From Lachnospiraceae bacterium (GTDB lineage: Bacteria; Bacillota; Clostridia; Lachnospirales; Lachnospiraceae), in assembly GCA_017618195.1 (NCBI GenBank), contig JAFZUW010000051.1, forward strand, positions 97,882 through 161,881: a stretch of 64,000 bases of DNA, in the 5' to 3' direction. Under the pieces are notes generated by a model that did not search any database, was not told the origin of the DNA, and saw nothing but the letters and a program-made list of their open reading frames with translations. This document shows, piece after piece, positions 8,840 to 16,482 of this stretch (its first letter is position 1; the number at the start of each line of letters is the position of its first letter). The position numbers and the translations under genes are program-made.

Positions 8840-10064
8840 AAAGAAGAAAACCGATGTTGTTCTGAAAAAGAGCGTTGTAGGTCAGATGGCGGAAAAGGTG
8901 AAAGCCGAAGCCGCCAAGGCCGAAGAAGCAAAGAATACCGCCAAGCAGACCGTGAAGGAAACGGAAGCTGCGGCGGAAGATGCTTCGAAGAAGGCTGAGG
9001 AAGCCGTAAAGGATGCGGCGGAAACCGTGAAGGAAGCTGCGGAGAATACGGCCGAAGCCGCAAAGGAAACCGCAAAGGAAGCAACTGACGTGGACGGCAA
9101 TCCGATGAGCGAGGAAATCTCGAAGGCGCTTAAGGATTCCTTCATGGAAGCTTACAAGAAGCAGACCGAAGGCGAACTTGAGGACGAACTTGACGACAAT
9201 GTCATGATTCTCTGCGAAAACCTCGTAAAGATTTATAAGACCAAGGAAACCGAAGTCCTTGCGCTGCAGGGTCTCGAACTTCGTGTCGAGAAGGGCGAAT
9301 TTATCGCCATTATCGGTAGTTCCGGTTCCGGTAAGTCAACGTTTCTGAACCTGCTCGGCGGACTTGACCGTCCGAGCGCCGGCAAATTATACGTAGACGG
9401 CAAGAACCTCTTTAAGATGACCGAAAGCCAGCTTGTTTCCTACAAGCAGAAGACGGTCGGATTTGTATGGCAGAACAATGCGAGAAACCTGCTGCCGTAT
9501 CTGACGGCGATTCAAAACGTAGAGCTGCCGATGCTGTTCTGCGAGCCGAAGGAACGTCACGAGAGAGCGCTTGAACTGCTTACGCTTGTCGGAATGGCGC
9601 ACAAGAAGGACAGCAAGCTGAACCAGCTGTCCGGCGGTGAACAGCAGCGTATCGCAATTGCCATTGCACTTGCAAACCGTCCGAAGCTGCTTCTTGCCGA
9701 CGAGCCTACCGGTTCGGTTGACCAGAAGACGAGTGACGCTGTTCTTGACGTATTCCGAAAGCTGAATTCCGAACTCGGTATCACAATCGTAATTGTTACC
9801 CACGACATCAACCTCGCGAAGAAGGTTAACCGTGTCGTAATGATGCGTGACGGTAAGACGAGTATCGAGCGTATCATGAAGGAAGAGTTCGTGAAGGAAC
9901 AGCTTCACGGATTCATCGAGGAGGATACGCATGAGGAATACGCGATCCTCGACCATGCCGGCCGTGTGCAGATCCCGCGTGAAATGCTCGATGAGATCGG
10001 CGTTGACAGCAAGAAGATCCGCATGACCGTGGACGGCGACAAGATCGTAATTACGAAGGCTTAA
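8832..10064 (+). CDS. ABC transporter ATP-binding protein with coiled-coil-like head and AbrB-like tail
   Basis: The 410-residue ATPase has three parts. Residues about 10-90 are low-complexity Ala/Lys/Glu/Thr with repeated AKE/AAE heptad-like patterns, likely a long helix or coiled coil. Residues about 125-345 are a LolD/MacB-type ATPase with Walker A (GSSGSGKSTFLN), signature [14 protein letters not shown], Walker B LLLADEPTGSVDQ and switch VTHD. Residues about 368-410 (DHAGRVQIPREMLDEIGV, then a VDGDKIVI strand) look like an AbrB/SpoVT swapped-hairpin module, normally a DNA-binding or dimerisation domain. It overlaps the preceding gene by 8 bases and closes the operon. The tail may dimerise the ATPase or sense or regulate; this is inference. 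Confidence 0.88.
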   Translation: MSKKKKTDVVLKKSVVGQMAEKVKAEAAKAEEAKNTAKQTVKETEAAAEDASKKAEEAVKDAAETVKEAAENTAEAAKETAKEATDVDGNPMSEEISKALKDSFMEAYKKQTEGELEDELDDNVMILCENLVKIYKTKETEVLALQGLELRVEKGEFIAIIGSSGSGKSTFLNLLGGLDRPSAGKLYVDGKNLFKMTESQLVSYKQKTVGFVWQNNARNLLPYLTAIQNVELPMLFCEPKERHERALELLTLVGMAHKKDSKLNQLSGGEQQRIAIAIALANRPKLLLADEPTGSVDQKTSDAVLDVFRKLNSELGITIVIVTHDINLAKKVNRVVMMRDGKTSIERIMKEEFVKEQLHGFIEEDTHEEYAILDHAGRVQIPREMLDEIGVDSKKIRMTVDGDKIVITKA

Positions 10065-10099
10065 AAGCTGTCGTTACGAAGGCATAACAGAAAGAATTT

Positions 10100-10133
10100 C
10101 AGCACGGGTTCCAGGGAATCCGTGCTGTTTTTT
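10100..10133 (+). terminator. Rho-independent terminator of the ABC operon
   Basis: CAGCACGG (10100-10107) pairs with CCGTGCTG (10120-10127), with further inner pairing, followed by a T6 run. It ends the exporter operon 36 bases after the last stop. Confidence 0.9.
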
Positions 10134-10244
10134 GTGCGGCGGAACGCGGATTCTCATTCCGCGAGAGAAATTATCGTCCGTCGGGATGGAATTCTTTCTC
10201 CCGATGCGGTAGAATGAAGGTACAAAGGCAGGGAGGAAGATGAT

Positions 10245-10892
10245 ATGGAGAAGAAATCCTTGGGGACTTTTCTGACGGCGCTCCGCAAAGCTAACGGAAT
10301 GACGCAGAAGGATCTTGCGGACCGTCTGAATGTATCAGATAAAGCCGTAAGCCGCTGGGAACGAAACGAGAGCTGCCCGGACGTAACGCTGATTCCGGTT
10401 ATTGCCGATATCTTCGGAGTTACTTCGGATGAGCTGCTGCGCGGGGAACGTTGTGATAATGCGTACGAGTCCGATGTGACGGAACGCACGGATAAAGAGA
10501 TCGCACATTTTACGGAAAGCATACGGTTACGTTTTCTGGTAGGGATGATTGCGGCAATCGGTGTTTCCGCTGCGGCTCTGTCAGCCGCAATTATAACTGC
10601 GGATGAACGGAGCACGAAACCTTATTTTGGGACGATAGAGGGACTTGATGCATGGACGCAGAGGGTGTCGGTTCTTGATACGATTGCTTCCGCAGTCAGC
10701 TGGGCCTGCATTTTCACTGCGATAGCCTATGCCGTTATACAATTCATAAAAGCACAGGGAAAGCTTTCGATGATTGACCGTGATGACCTGACTTCGGACG
10801 TTAAACGTAAAGTGAGGAGAATCTTTCTTGTCGGAGCATGCTGTCTCGGAATAATCTTTTTTCTGAATATTGCATTACTCTTGGTATTATAA
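10245..10892 (+). CDS. XRE-family transcriptional regulator with C-terminal membrane domain
   Basis: The 215-residue protein has an N-terminal HTH of the XRE/Cro type (about residues 6-65: GTFLTALRKANGMTQKDLA, then VSDKAVSRWERNESCPDV). Three predicted transmembrane helices follow (about 88-112, 135-165, 188-213). Membrane-bound XRE regulators of this build are common in Clostridia and are thought to sense envelope or membrane signals. GGGAGGA lies 9 bases before the ATG. It stands alone between two terminators with no obvious partner gene, but lies just downstream of the exporter operon, which it may control (inference). Confidence 0.85.
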   Translation: MEKKSLGTFLTALRKANGMTQKDLADRLNVSDKAVSRWERNESCPDVTLIPVIADIFGVTSDELLRGERCDNAYESDVTERTDKEIAHFTESIRLRFLVGMIAAIGVSAAALSAAIITADERSTKPYFGTIEGLDAWTQRVSVLDTIASAVSWACIFTAIAYAVIQFIKAQGKLSMIDRDDLTSDVKRKVRRIFLVGACCLGIIFFLNIALLLVL

Positions 10893-10913
10893 AAATCCGC
10901 CGATAAATGAATT

Positions 10914-10956
10914 GACCCCCTTAAGCCGGATGATCCAGCTTCGGGGGGTCGTTTTT
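10914..10956 (+). terminator. Terminator after the XRE regulator
   Basis: GACCCCC (10914-10920) pairs with GGGGGTC (10944-10950) over a 23-base loop that can pair further (AAGCCGGA/TCCAGCTT), followed by GTTTTT. It also separates the regulator from the convergent pyrI. Confidence 0.85.
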
Positions 10957-10975
10957 ATGGGTTCGAATCGGTAAA

Positions 10976-11407
10976 TTACAGATTGGTCTCTTTATATTTC
11001 TGCTCGCAGTATACGCAGCGGTATACGCATTTTTCTTCGTTTGTGAGGCGGAAGCGGTGCGGGAGTTCCTGCTCGATACTTGTGATGCAGCGGGGGTTCT
11101 TGCACTTTAAGATGTTTGTTACCTCACGCGGAAGACGTACGCGGCGCTTCTCGACGATAACGTCGTTTTCGATGATGTTCAAGGTGATGTTCGGATCGAG
11201 TACCGCGAGCGTATCGAGGTCGACCGTGATCGGGCCTTCGATCTTGATGATGTCCTTACGGCCCATTTTATTGCTGGACGCGTTTTTGATGATGGCTACG
11301 CAGCAGTCGAGCTTGCCGAGTTCGAGATATTCGTAAATCTGCATGCCCTGGCCGGGTTTGATGTGGTCAATGACTACGCCTTGATGGAGTCCGCCGATAT
11401 TTAACAT
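10976..11407 (-). CDS. pyrI: Aspartate carbamoyltransferase regulatory subunit
   Basis: The 143-residue regulatory chain of ATCase binds nucleotides and relays allosteric control to PyrB. The N-terminal allosteric domain (about 1-95) includes the KMGRKDIIKIEG segment. The C-terminal zinc domain holds four cysteines in the usual C-x4-C (CKNPRC) and C-x2-C (CVYC) arrangement. AAGGAGGT precedes the ATG by 9 bases. It lies 15 bases downstream of pyrB in the same operon, so the two are made together. Confidence 0.97.
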   Translation of the reverse strand: MLNIGGLHQGVVIDHIKPGQGMQIYEYLELGKLDCCVAIIKNASSNKMGRKDIIKIEGPITVDLDTLAVLDPNITLNIIENDVIVEKRRVRLPREVTNILKCKNPRCITSIEQELPHRFRLTNEEKCVYRCVYCEQKYKETNL

Positions 11408-11422
11408 GTTGTGTGTACCTCC

Positions 11423-12355
11423 TTATTTTTGCGGGATGCGGTCCTTGAGACCGAGGAGCAGAATGATCAGTGCCATGCGGGCGTAGACGCCGAAGCCGGC
11501 CTGACGGAAATATGCCGCGCGCGGGTCATCGTCGACCTCTACGGAGATTTCGTTGACACGCGGAAGCGGATGAAGGACGAACATGTCGTCGCGGGCAAGC
11601 TTCATCTTCTCGGGTGTCAGGATGAAGCTGTTCTTTAAGCGGATGTAATCTTCTTCGTTGAAGAAGCGCTCACGCTGAACTCTTGTCATGTAGAGGATAT
11701 CAAGCTCGGGCATGACTTCGTCGAGCGAGCGGACTTCCTTATACGGAATGTTCTTTGCGTCGAGCACTTCCTCCTTGAGGTAAGCGGGGATGCAGAGCTC
11801 TTCGGGCGAGATCAGTACGAAGCGGATGCCGGGGTAGCGGACCATCGCGTTGATCAAAGAATGTACCGTACGGCCGAATTTAAGGTCGCCGCAAAGACCG
11901 ATGGTCATGTTTTCAAGGCGCCCTTTGAGTTCGAGTATCGTAAGCAGGTCGGTGAGCGTCTGCGTCGGGTGGTTGTGGCCGCCGTCGCCCGCGTTGATGA
12001 CCGGAATTCCCGAGTGCCTGGAAGCTACGAACGGAGCACCTTCCTTCGGATGACGCATTGCGCAGATGTCTGCATAGTAGGAGATGATGCGGATTGTATC
12101 GGAAACGCTTTCTCCTTTGGCGGCGGAACTGGAGTCCGCGCTCTGGAAACCGAGAACCGAACCGCCGAGATTGAGCATTGCCGCCTCGAACGAGAGACGC
12201 GTTCTCGTGCTCGGCTCGTAGAAGCAGGTTGCGAGTTTCTTGCCGTCGCATACGTGACGGTAGCGCTCAGGATCTTTCATGATGTCCTGAGCGAGCGAGA
12301 GGAGTTCCGTGAGTTCCTCAAGGCTTAAGTCCATCGGGCTGATAAGATGTTTCAT
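11423..12355 (-). CDS. pyrB: Aspartate carbamoyltransferase catalytic subunit
   Basis: The 310-residue catalytic chain forms N-carbamoyl-aspartate from carbamoyl phosphate and aspartate, the committed step of pyrimidine synthesis. Carbamoyl-phosphate motif [12 protein letters not shown] is near residue 48, the HPxQ-type motif [11 protein letters not shown] near 130, and the aspartate loop TRVQRERF near 220. Length matches the family. GGAGG lies 8 bases before the ATG. Only pyrI follows; other pyr genes are not in the window except pyrH at 28432. The 119 bases between this gene and uxaC show no PyrR-like attenuator that I can recognise. Confidence 0.97.
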   Translation of the reverse strand: MKHLISPMDLSLEELTELLSLAQDIMKDPERYRHVCDGKKLATCFYEPSTRTRLSFEAAMLNLGGSVLGFQSADSSSAAKGESVSDTIRIISYYADICAMRHPKEGAPFVASRHSGIPVINAGDGGHNHPTQTLTDLLTILELKGRLENMTIGLCGDLKFGRTVHSLINAMVRYPGIRFVLISPEELCIPAYLKEEVLDAKNIPYKEVRSLDEVMPELDILYMTRVQRERFFNEEDYIRLKNSFILTPEKMKLARDDMFVLHPLPRVNEISVEVDDDPRAAYFRQAGFGVYARMALIILLLGLKDRIPQK

Positions 12356-12430
12356 GTGTATCCTCCTGTATGTGAATTTTGATAGATGAAGGCTGAGTAT
12401 CGTGGGCCCCTCTGTTATGAGGACTTTATC

Positions 12431-12489
12431 GGCTGCTTTACAGCCGCCCGTGACAGAAAATAATAAGCCTGCGATTATTTCGCAGGCTT
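12431..12489 (-). terminator. Terminator of uxaC, overlapping its stop codon
   Basis: On the minus strand AAGCCTGCG (12489-12481) pairs with CGCAGGCTT (12473-12465) around a 7-base loop, followed by a T-rich stretch ATTATTTTCTG. The uxaC stop codon lies in the loop. A second small hairpin (GGCTG/CAGCC, 12431-12445) lies just beyond. Confidence 0.7.
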
Positions 12490-13884
12490 GAAATCAAAGT
12501 AACGGAGACAATTGTTGTAGCAAATATCCTCAACGAGGGAGCCGAGGAAGGAAATATCCGCGGGGTATTCGCCGCCGGCAACAAGTCCGCCGAGGAAGCG
12601 GCACAATATGCGGCGGAAATATTCGTGTCTCGTATAGGAAAGAAGACTGCGCGAATCGGTAAGCATACCGATAAAATTCCCCAAAACGCCGAGTTCGGAA
12701 AGACTCGTAAGCTGAGCGAGCATGCCGTTTTTGTGATCATTAAACCACCAGGCCGAACCGTGCTGGATCTTGCCGGCAGCGGAAGCGTCCTGGAAACATC
12801 CGATTACCGAATCGATTGCCGCGTTGTCAACCGGATTCAGCGAATAAAGAACCGTCTTCGGAAGATCACCGGTCAATGCAAGCAGATTCAAAAAGTTGGT
12901 CAGCTGGGTAACGGGGGTATAATTCTCAATGCAGTCAAAACCGGTGTTGGGACCGATCTTTAAGTACATGTATGTGTTGTTGTCGCGTTTTACGCCGTAA
13001 TGAAGCTGCATGACGAAGCCTGCGCGCGTATACTGCTTTGCAAGGTAGGAAAGGAGATTGGTGCGGTATGCCATCGCCTCTTCCGGAGTAACCGCGCCTC
13101 CGTCCATCTTCTTACGGAAAATCGTACCGGCCGTTTCGTCATCGCACGGCTGATACATCACATAAGGAAGTCCGTGATCGGCCGTTTTGCAGCCGCGGAA
13201 AGCAAAGTAATGGATGCGTTCCGCCAGGCACTGCTTAAGGTCGGAAAGACTGTACATCGCCCAGTCGCAAACCTTGCCGAGATTCTGTACGTGGCCGGCA
13301 AATGCGGGCTTTTCGATGTCAAGATAATTATCCGGACGAAACGCGGGAAGGACCTGAACGTCAAAGTTCGGATCCTCGGCAAGCTGTTTATGGTATTTTA
13401 AGTCATCACAGGGATCGTCGGTCGTACAGAGAATCCGTACGTTGGACTTCCGGATCAGATTCCGGGCGGACATGACCGGTCTTTGCAAAGAAGCGTTGCA
13501 GCGGTCGAAGATTTCCCTCGCGGTATTCTCGTTCAAAGGCGTATCGATGCCGAAATAACGCTGCAGTTCAAGATGGCTCCAGTGGTAGAGCGGGTTTCCG
13601 GGGGCACGCTGTAAGGACTTCGCGAAAGCGAGAAACTTATCGTAATCGCTGCCGTCTCCGGTGATCAGTTTCTCGGGAATGCCGTTGCTGCGCATAAGAC
13701 GCCACTTATAGTGGTCCGCGCCGAGCCAGAGTTCGGTAATCGAACGGAAATGAACGTCGTTTGCAATATCTTCCACCGGAATATGGCAATGGTAATCGAT
13801 GATCGGCATATGCTCCGCGTATTTGTGATAAAGCGTCTCGGCATATTCCGTATCGAGAAGAAAATTGCGGTCCATGAATTCCAT
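12475..13884 (-). CDS. uxaC: Uronate isomerase (glucuronate/galacturonate)
   Basis: The 469-residue enzyme of the amidohydrolase superfamily converts D-glucuronate to fructuronate and D-galacturonate to tagaturonate, the first step of hexuronate breakdown. The N-terminal metal motif appears as IIDYHCHI (about residues 27-34), and an [10 protein letters not shown] segment lies later. Length is normal. The reading frame extends upstream, but the ATG at 13884 has GGAGG 9 bases before it and gives the usual N-terminus. It is divergent from kdgK, which acts later in the same pathway. Confidence 0.95.
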   Translation of the reverse strand: MEFMDRNFLLDTEYAETLYHKYAEHMPIIDYHCHIPVEDIANDVHFRSITELWLGADHYKWRLMRSNGIPEKLITGDGSDYDKFLAFAKSLQRAPGNPLYHWSHLELQRYFGIDTPLNENTAREIFDRCNASLQRPVMSARNLIRKSNVRILCTTDDPCDDLKYHKQLAEDPNFDVQVLPAFRPDNYLDIEKPAFAGHVQNLGKVCDWAMYSLSDLKQCLAERIHYFAFRGCKTADHGLPYVMYQPCDDETAGTIFRKKMDGGAVTPEEAMAYRTNLLSYLAKQYTRAGFVMQLHYGVKRDNNTYMYLKIGPNTGFDCIENYTPVTQLTNFLNLLALTGDLPKTVLYSLNPVDNAAIDSVIGCFQDASAAGKIQHGSAWWFNDHKNGMLAQLTSLSELGVLGNFIGMLTDSRSLLSYTRHEYFRRILCRFLGGLVAGGEYPADISFLGSLVEDICYNNCLRYFDFKPAK

Positions 13885-13924
13885 TCGGTTCTGCCTCCGT
13901 TTCCCCGAAAATCCTATCTGCGCT

Positions 13925-13953
13925 ATCTTACCATATCCGAAAAACAAATTCAA
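13925..13953 (-). promoter_or_regulatory. Promoter of uxaC
   Basis: On the minus strand, -35 TTGAAT (13953-13948), 17-base spacer, -10 TAAGAT (13930-13925). It lies about 40 bases upstream of the uxaC start. Confidence 0.7.
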
Positions 13954-14011
13954 TAGAATTTGGCCGAAAAAACAAAAAATCTCAACATCTAGGTACTTCA
14001 CAAGATTTATG

Positions 14012-14040
14012 TTGCGGAAAACTCCAAGATGTGGTAAAAT
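14012..14040 (+). promoter_or_regulatory. Promoter of kdgK
   Basis: -35 TTGCGG (14012-14017), 17-base spacer, -10 TAAAAT (14035-14040), 28 bases before the kdgK start. The space between this and the uxaC promoter (13954-14011) could hold a shared operator; ACATCT (13985-13990) and AGATGT (14027-14032) form a spaced inverted pair. Confidence 0.7.
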
Positions 14041-14068
14041 TTCGAAAGAGTTGTATCGGAGGAATACT

Positions 14069-15091
14069 ATGGGCAGAATTGTTACGCTCGGTGAGATAAT
14101 GCTTCGGCTTTCCACACCGGGATATGAGCGGTTTTTACAGGCGGACAGCTTTGATGTATGTTACGGCGGAGGAGAGGCAAATGTGGCCGTTTCCCTCGCA
14201 AATTTCGGCTATGACGTGTCTTATGTGACCAAGCTTCCGAAGAATGAGATCGGCGACAGCGCGGTTGCGGCGCTTCGCAAATACGGAGTGGACTGCAGCG
14301 GTATCGTGCGCGGCGGCGACCGTGTCGGAATCTATTATCTGGAGACCGGCGCTTCGGTGCGTCCTTCCAAAGTCATTTACGATCGTGCGCATTCCGCGAT
14401 TGCCGAAGCCGTTCCGTCGGATTTTGTTTTTGATAAGATCTTCGAGGGCGCGGAGTGGTTCCATTTTACCGGAATTACGCCCGCGATCAGCGATTCCGCT
14501 GCCGAAGTCACAAAGGCGGCTTTGATTGCCGCGAAGAAGCACGGACTTACCGTTTCGTGCGATCTGAACTTCCGTAAGAAGCTCTGGTCGAGCGAGAAGG
14601 CACGTAAGGTGATGACCGAGCTGATGCAGTACGTGGATGTATGCATCGGAAACGAAGAGGATGCCGACAAGGTACTCGGCTTCAAACCCGGCAACACCGA
14701 CGTTACAAGCGGCAAGCTCGAACTCGCAGGCTACGAGGATATCTTTAAGCAGATGACCGAGCGGTTCGGTTTCAAATATGTCGTAAGTTCCCTTCGCGAG
14801 AGCATTTCGGCATCCGACAACAACTGGTCCGCAGCCATCTATGACGGAAAGACGTTTTATCATTCCCGCACCTACAAGCTTCATATCGTGGACCGCGTCG
14901 GCGGAGGCGATTCATTCGCAGCCGGACTCATCTGCGGCCTGATGGACGGCAAGAGCGGAGCGGAAGCGTTGGAATTTGCCGTAGCGGCAAGTGCTTTGAA
15001 GCACACGATCCCCGGCGATTTCAACTGTGTAACAAGAGACGAAGTACTTGCCCTTGCCGGCGGAGACGGCAGCGGCCGGGTACAGAGATAA
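14069..15091 (+). CDS. kdgK: 2-dehydro-3-deoxygluconate kinase (PfkB family)
   Basis: The 340-residue PfkB-family sugar kinase phosphorylates KDG to KDPG in hexuronate catabolism. It shows the N-terminal GEIMLRLSTPG and the sugar-binding GGGEANVAVSLANFG near residue 34. The C-terminal PfkB signature is DRVGGGDSFAAGL, with the catalytic Asp in GGGDSF near 280. Start chosen at the ATG with CGGAGGA 6 bases upstream, although the frame is open further 5'. The assignment of KDG over other PfkB substrates rests on sequence style and on the divergent uxaC. No KDPG aldolase is adjacent. Confidence 0.88.
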   Translation: MGRIVTLGEIMLRLSTPGYERFLQADSFDVCYGGGEANVAVSLANFGYDVSYVTKLPKNEIGDSAVAALRKYGVDCSGIVRGGDRVGIYYLETGASVRPSKVIYDRAHSAIAEAVPSDFVFDKIFEGAEWFHFTGITPAISDSAAEVTKAALIAAKKHGLTVSCDLNFRKKLWSSEKARKVMTELMQYVDVCIGNEEDADKVLGFKPGNTDVTSGKLELAGYEDIFKQMTERFGFKYVVSSLRESISASDNNWSAAIYDGKTFYHSRTYKLHIVDRVGGGDSFAAGLICGLMDGKSGAEALEFAVAASALKHTIPGDFNCVTRDEVLALAGGDGSGRVQR

Positions 15092-15111
15092 AGGAAAAGG
15101 AGACAGGTATT

Positions 15112-15756
15112 ATGAGTTTGAAGATTCAGAAAGTAACAGACGAAGCATTCGGCACTTACGGACGCGTAGTTACCGGCTATGACACGAAGGAACTTTTGGA
15201 CGTTCTCGTTAAGACGACGCCCGCACCGGCTGATGCCGTTGTATACGTTCCTTCCGATGCCGGTCTTGAGGCCACTCCCGCAATGAAGGACTTCACGATG
15301 AACTGCTACGGCGGAATGCCGATCCAGATCGGTTACTGCAACGGAACCAACACGAAGCTGAACTGCCTTGAGTATCATCGCGACAGCGAGATCGATATTG
15401 CCGCTGAGGACTGCATCCTCCTTCTTGCACGTCAGCAGGACTGCATGGGCAAGATGCTCGACACCTCCAAGGTAGAGGCTTTCTTCTGCCCGGCAGGTAC
15501 CGGCGTAGAGCTTTACGCAACGACCCTTCACTATGCACCGTGCAGCGCGAAGAAGGGTGACCATTTCCGCGTAGTTATCATTCTTCCGAAGGGCACCAAC
15601 CTTGACAAGCCCGCGATCACCGTTAAGAACGATGACGATGCGCGTCTTTTCGCAGCCAACAAATGGCTCATTGCTCATCCCGAGGCTTCCGAAGCAAAGC
15701 AGGGCGCGGTAATCGGCCTTACCGGCGAGAACATTGACATTATCGATCTGATCTAG
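15112..15756 (+). CDS. DUF4867 family protein
   Basis: The 214-residue protein matches the DUF4867 family as I remember it: YGRVVTGYD near residue 17, YVPSD near 44, then YGGMPIQIGYCNG, LNCLEYHRDSEI and VEAFFCPAGTGVELYATTLHYAPC. The pattern of conserved E/H residues on predicted beta strands suggests a cupin or ureidoglycolate-lyase-like fold with a metal site (EYH, E of VEL, H of LHYAP). No function is established to my knowledge. It lies 20 bases behind kdgK with its own AAGGAG, in the same transcript, which suggests a role in uronate or sugar-acid metabolism, for example an isomerase or mutarotase (inference). Confidence 0.8.
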   Translation: MSLKIQKVTDEAFGTYGRVVTGYDTKELLDVLVKTTPAPADAVVYVPSDAGLEATPAMKDFTMNCYGGMPIQIGYCNGTNTKLNCLEYHRDSEIDIAAEDCILLLARQQDCMGKMLDTSKVEAFFCPAGTGVELYATTLHYAPCSAKKGDHFRVVIILPKGTNLDKPAITVKNDDDARLFAANKWLIAHPEASEAKQGAVIGLTGENIDIIDLI

Positions 15757-15816
15757 TATTTTCCGAACGCTTTTTTCGACATCCCATTTAGCGCATGGCG
15801 CAGAAAGAGGTAAGCT

Positions 15817-16284
15817 ATGAAATGTCCGTTTTGCGGAGATGAGAATACCAAGGTAATTGATTCCAGACCTTCCGAAGAAACCAATGCGATCCGCCGCCGC
15901 AGACAGTGCGAAAAGTGCGGTAAGCGTTTTACGACTTACGAGAAGGTGGAGACGATTCCGCTTGTTGTAATCAAGAAGGGCAATATCCGTGAGGCTTATG
16001 ACCGTTCAAAGATCGAAGCCGGCGTATTCCGTTCCTGCCACAAGCGCCCGATCAGCGTATCCCAGATCACTCAGCTGGTGGACGAAGTCGAGAACGTTAT
16101 CTTCAATATGGAAGAGAAAGAAATTCCGAGTTCCAAAATCGGCGAGCTGGTTATGGACAAGTTGAAGACGCTCGATGCGGTAGCTTATGTCAGATTTGCC
16201 TCCGTTTATCGTGAATTTAAGGATGTCGGAACCTTTATGGACGAGCTCAAGAAACTGCTCGATCATGAGGATAAGAAGAAATAG
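15817..16284 (+). CDS. nrdR: Transcriptional repressor NrdR
   Basis: The 155-residue repressor of ribonucleotide reductase genes starts with a zinc ribbon: CPFCGD and CEKCGKRFTTYE (C-x2-C...C-x2-C). An ATP-cone domain follows (about residues 46-136, VVIKKGNIREAYDRSKIEAG). It senses ATP/dATP and binds NrdR boxes. No nrd genes are in the window. AGAGGT lies 6 bases upstream of the ATG. Confidence 0.97.
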   Translation: MKCPFCGDENTKVIDSRPSEETNAIRRRRQCEKCGKRFTTYEKVETIPLVVIKKGNIREAYDRSKIEAGVFRSCHKRPISVSQITQLVDEVENVIFNMEEKEIPSSKIGELVMDKLKTLDAVAYVRFASVYREFKDVGTFMDELKKLLDHEDKKK

Positions 16285-16370
16285 GGAAGCATTTGCCCCG
16301 GCAAATGTGACAAAGATTCCGTTTCGGATTCGGCAATGCGCCGAAGCGGTTTTTGGATAAGACGATTTTA

Positions 16371-16405
16371 AGACAGCATTTTCCCAAAGAAGATGCTGTC
16401 TTTTT
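16371..16405 (+). terminator. Terminator after nrdR
   Basis: AGACAGCAT (16371-16379) and ATGCTGTCT (16393-16401) form a 9-bp stem followed by a T-run. Upstream, two further hairpin-like repeats lie in the same spacer (CATTTGCC/GGCAAATG at 16290-16307, and TTCGG/CCGAA near 16328-16345 before GCGGTTTTT), so transcription is probably stopped in steps. Confidence 0.85.
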
Positions 16406-16482
16406 ATGTGCTCCGCCAATAGCGGGAACCGTTTCGGACGGGTACAATGAAACCGTTATCAATATGAAACGGAGTAAACGAT

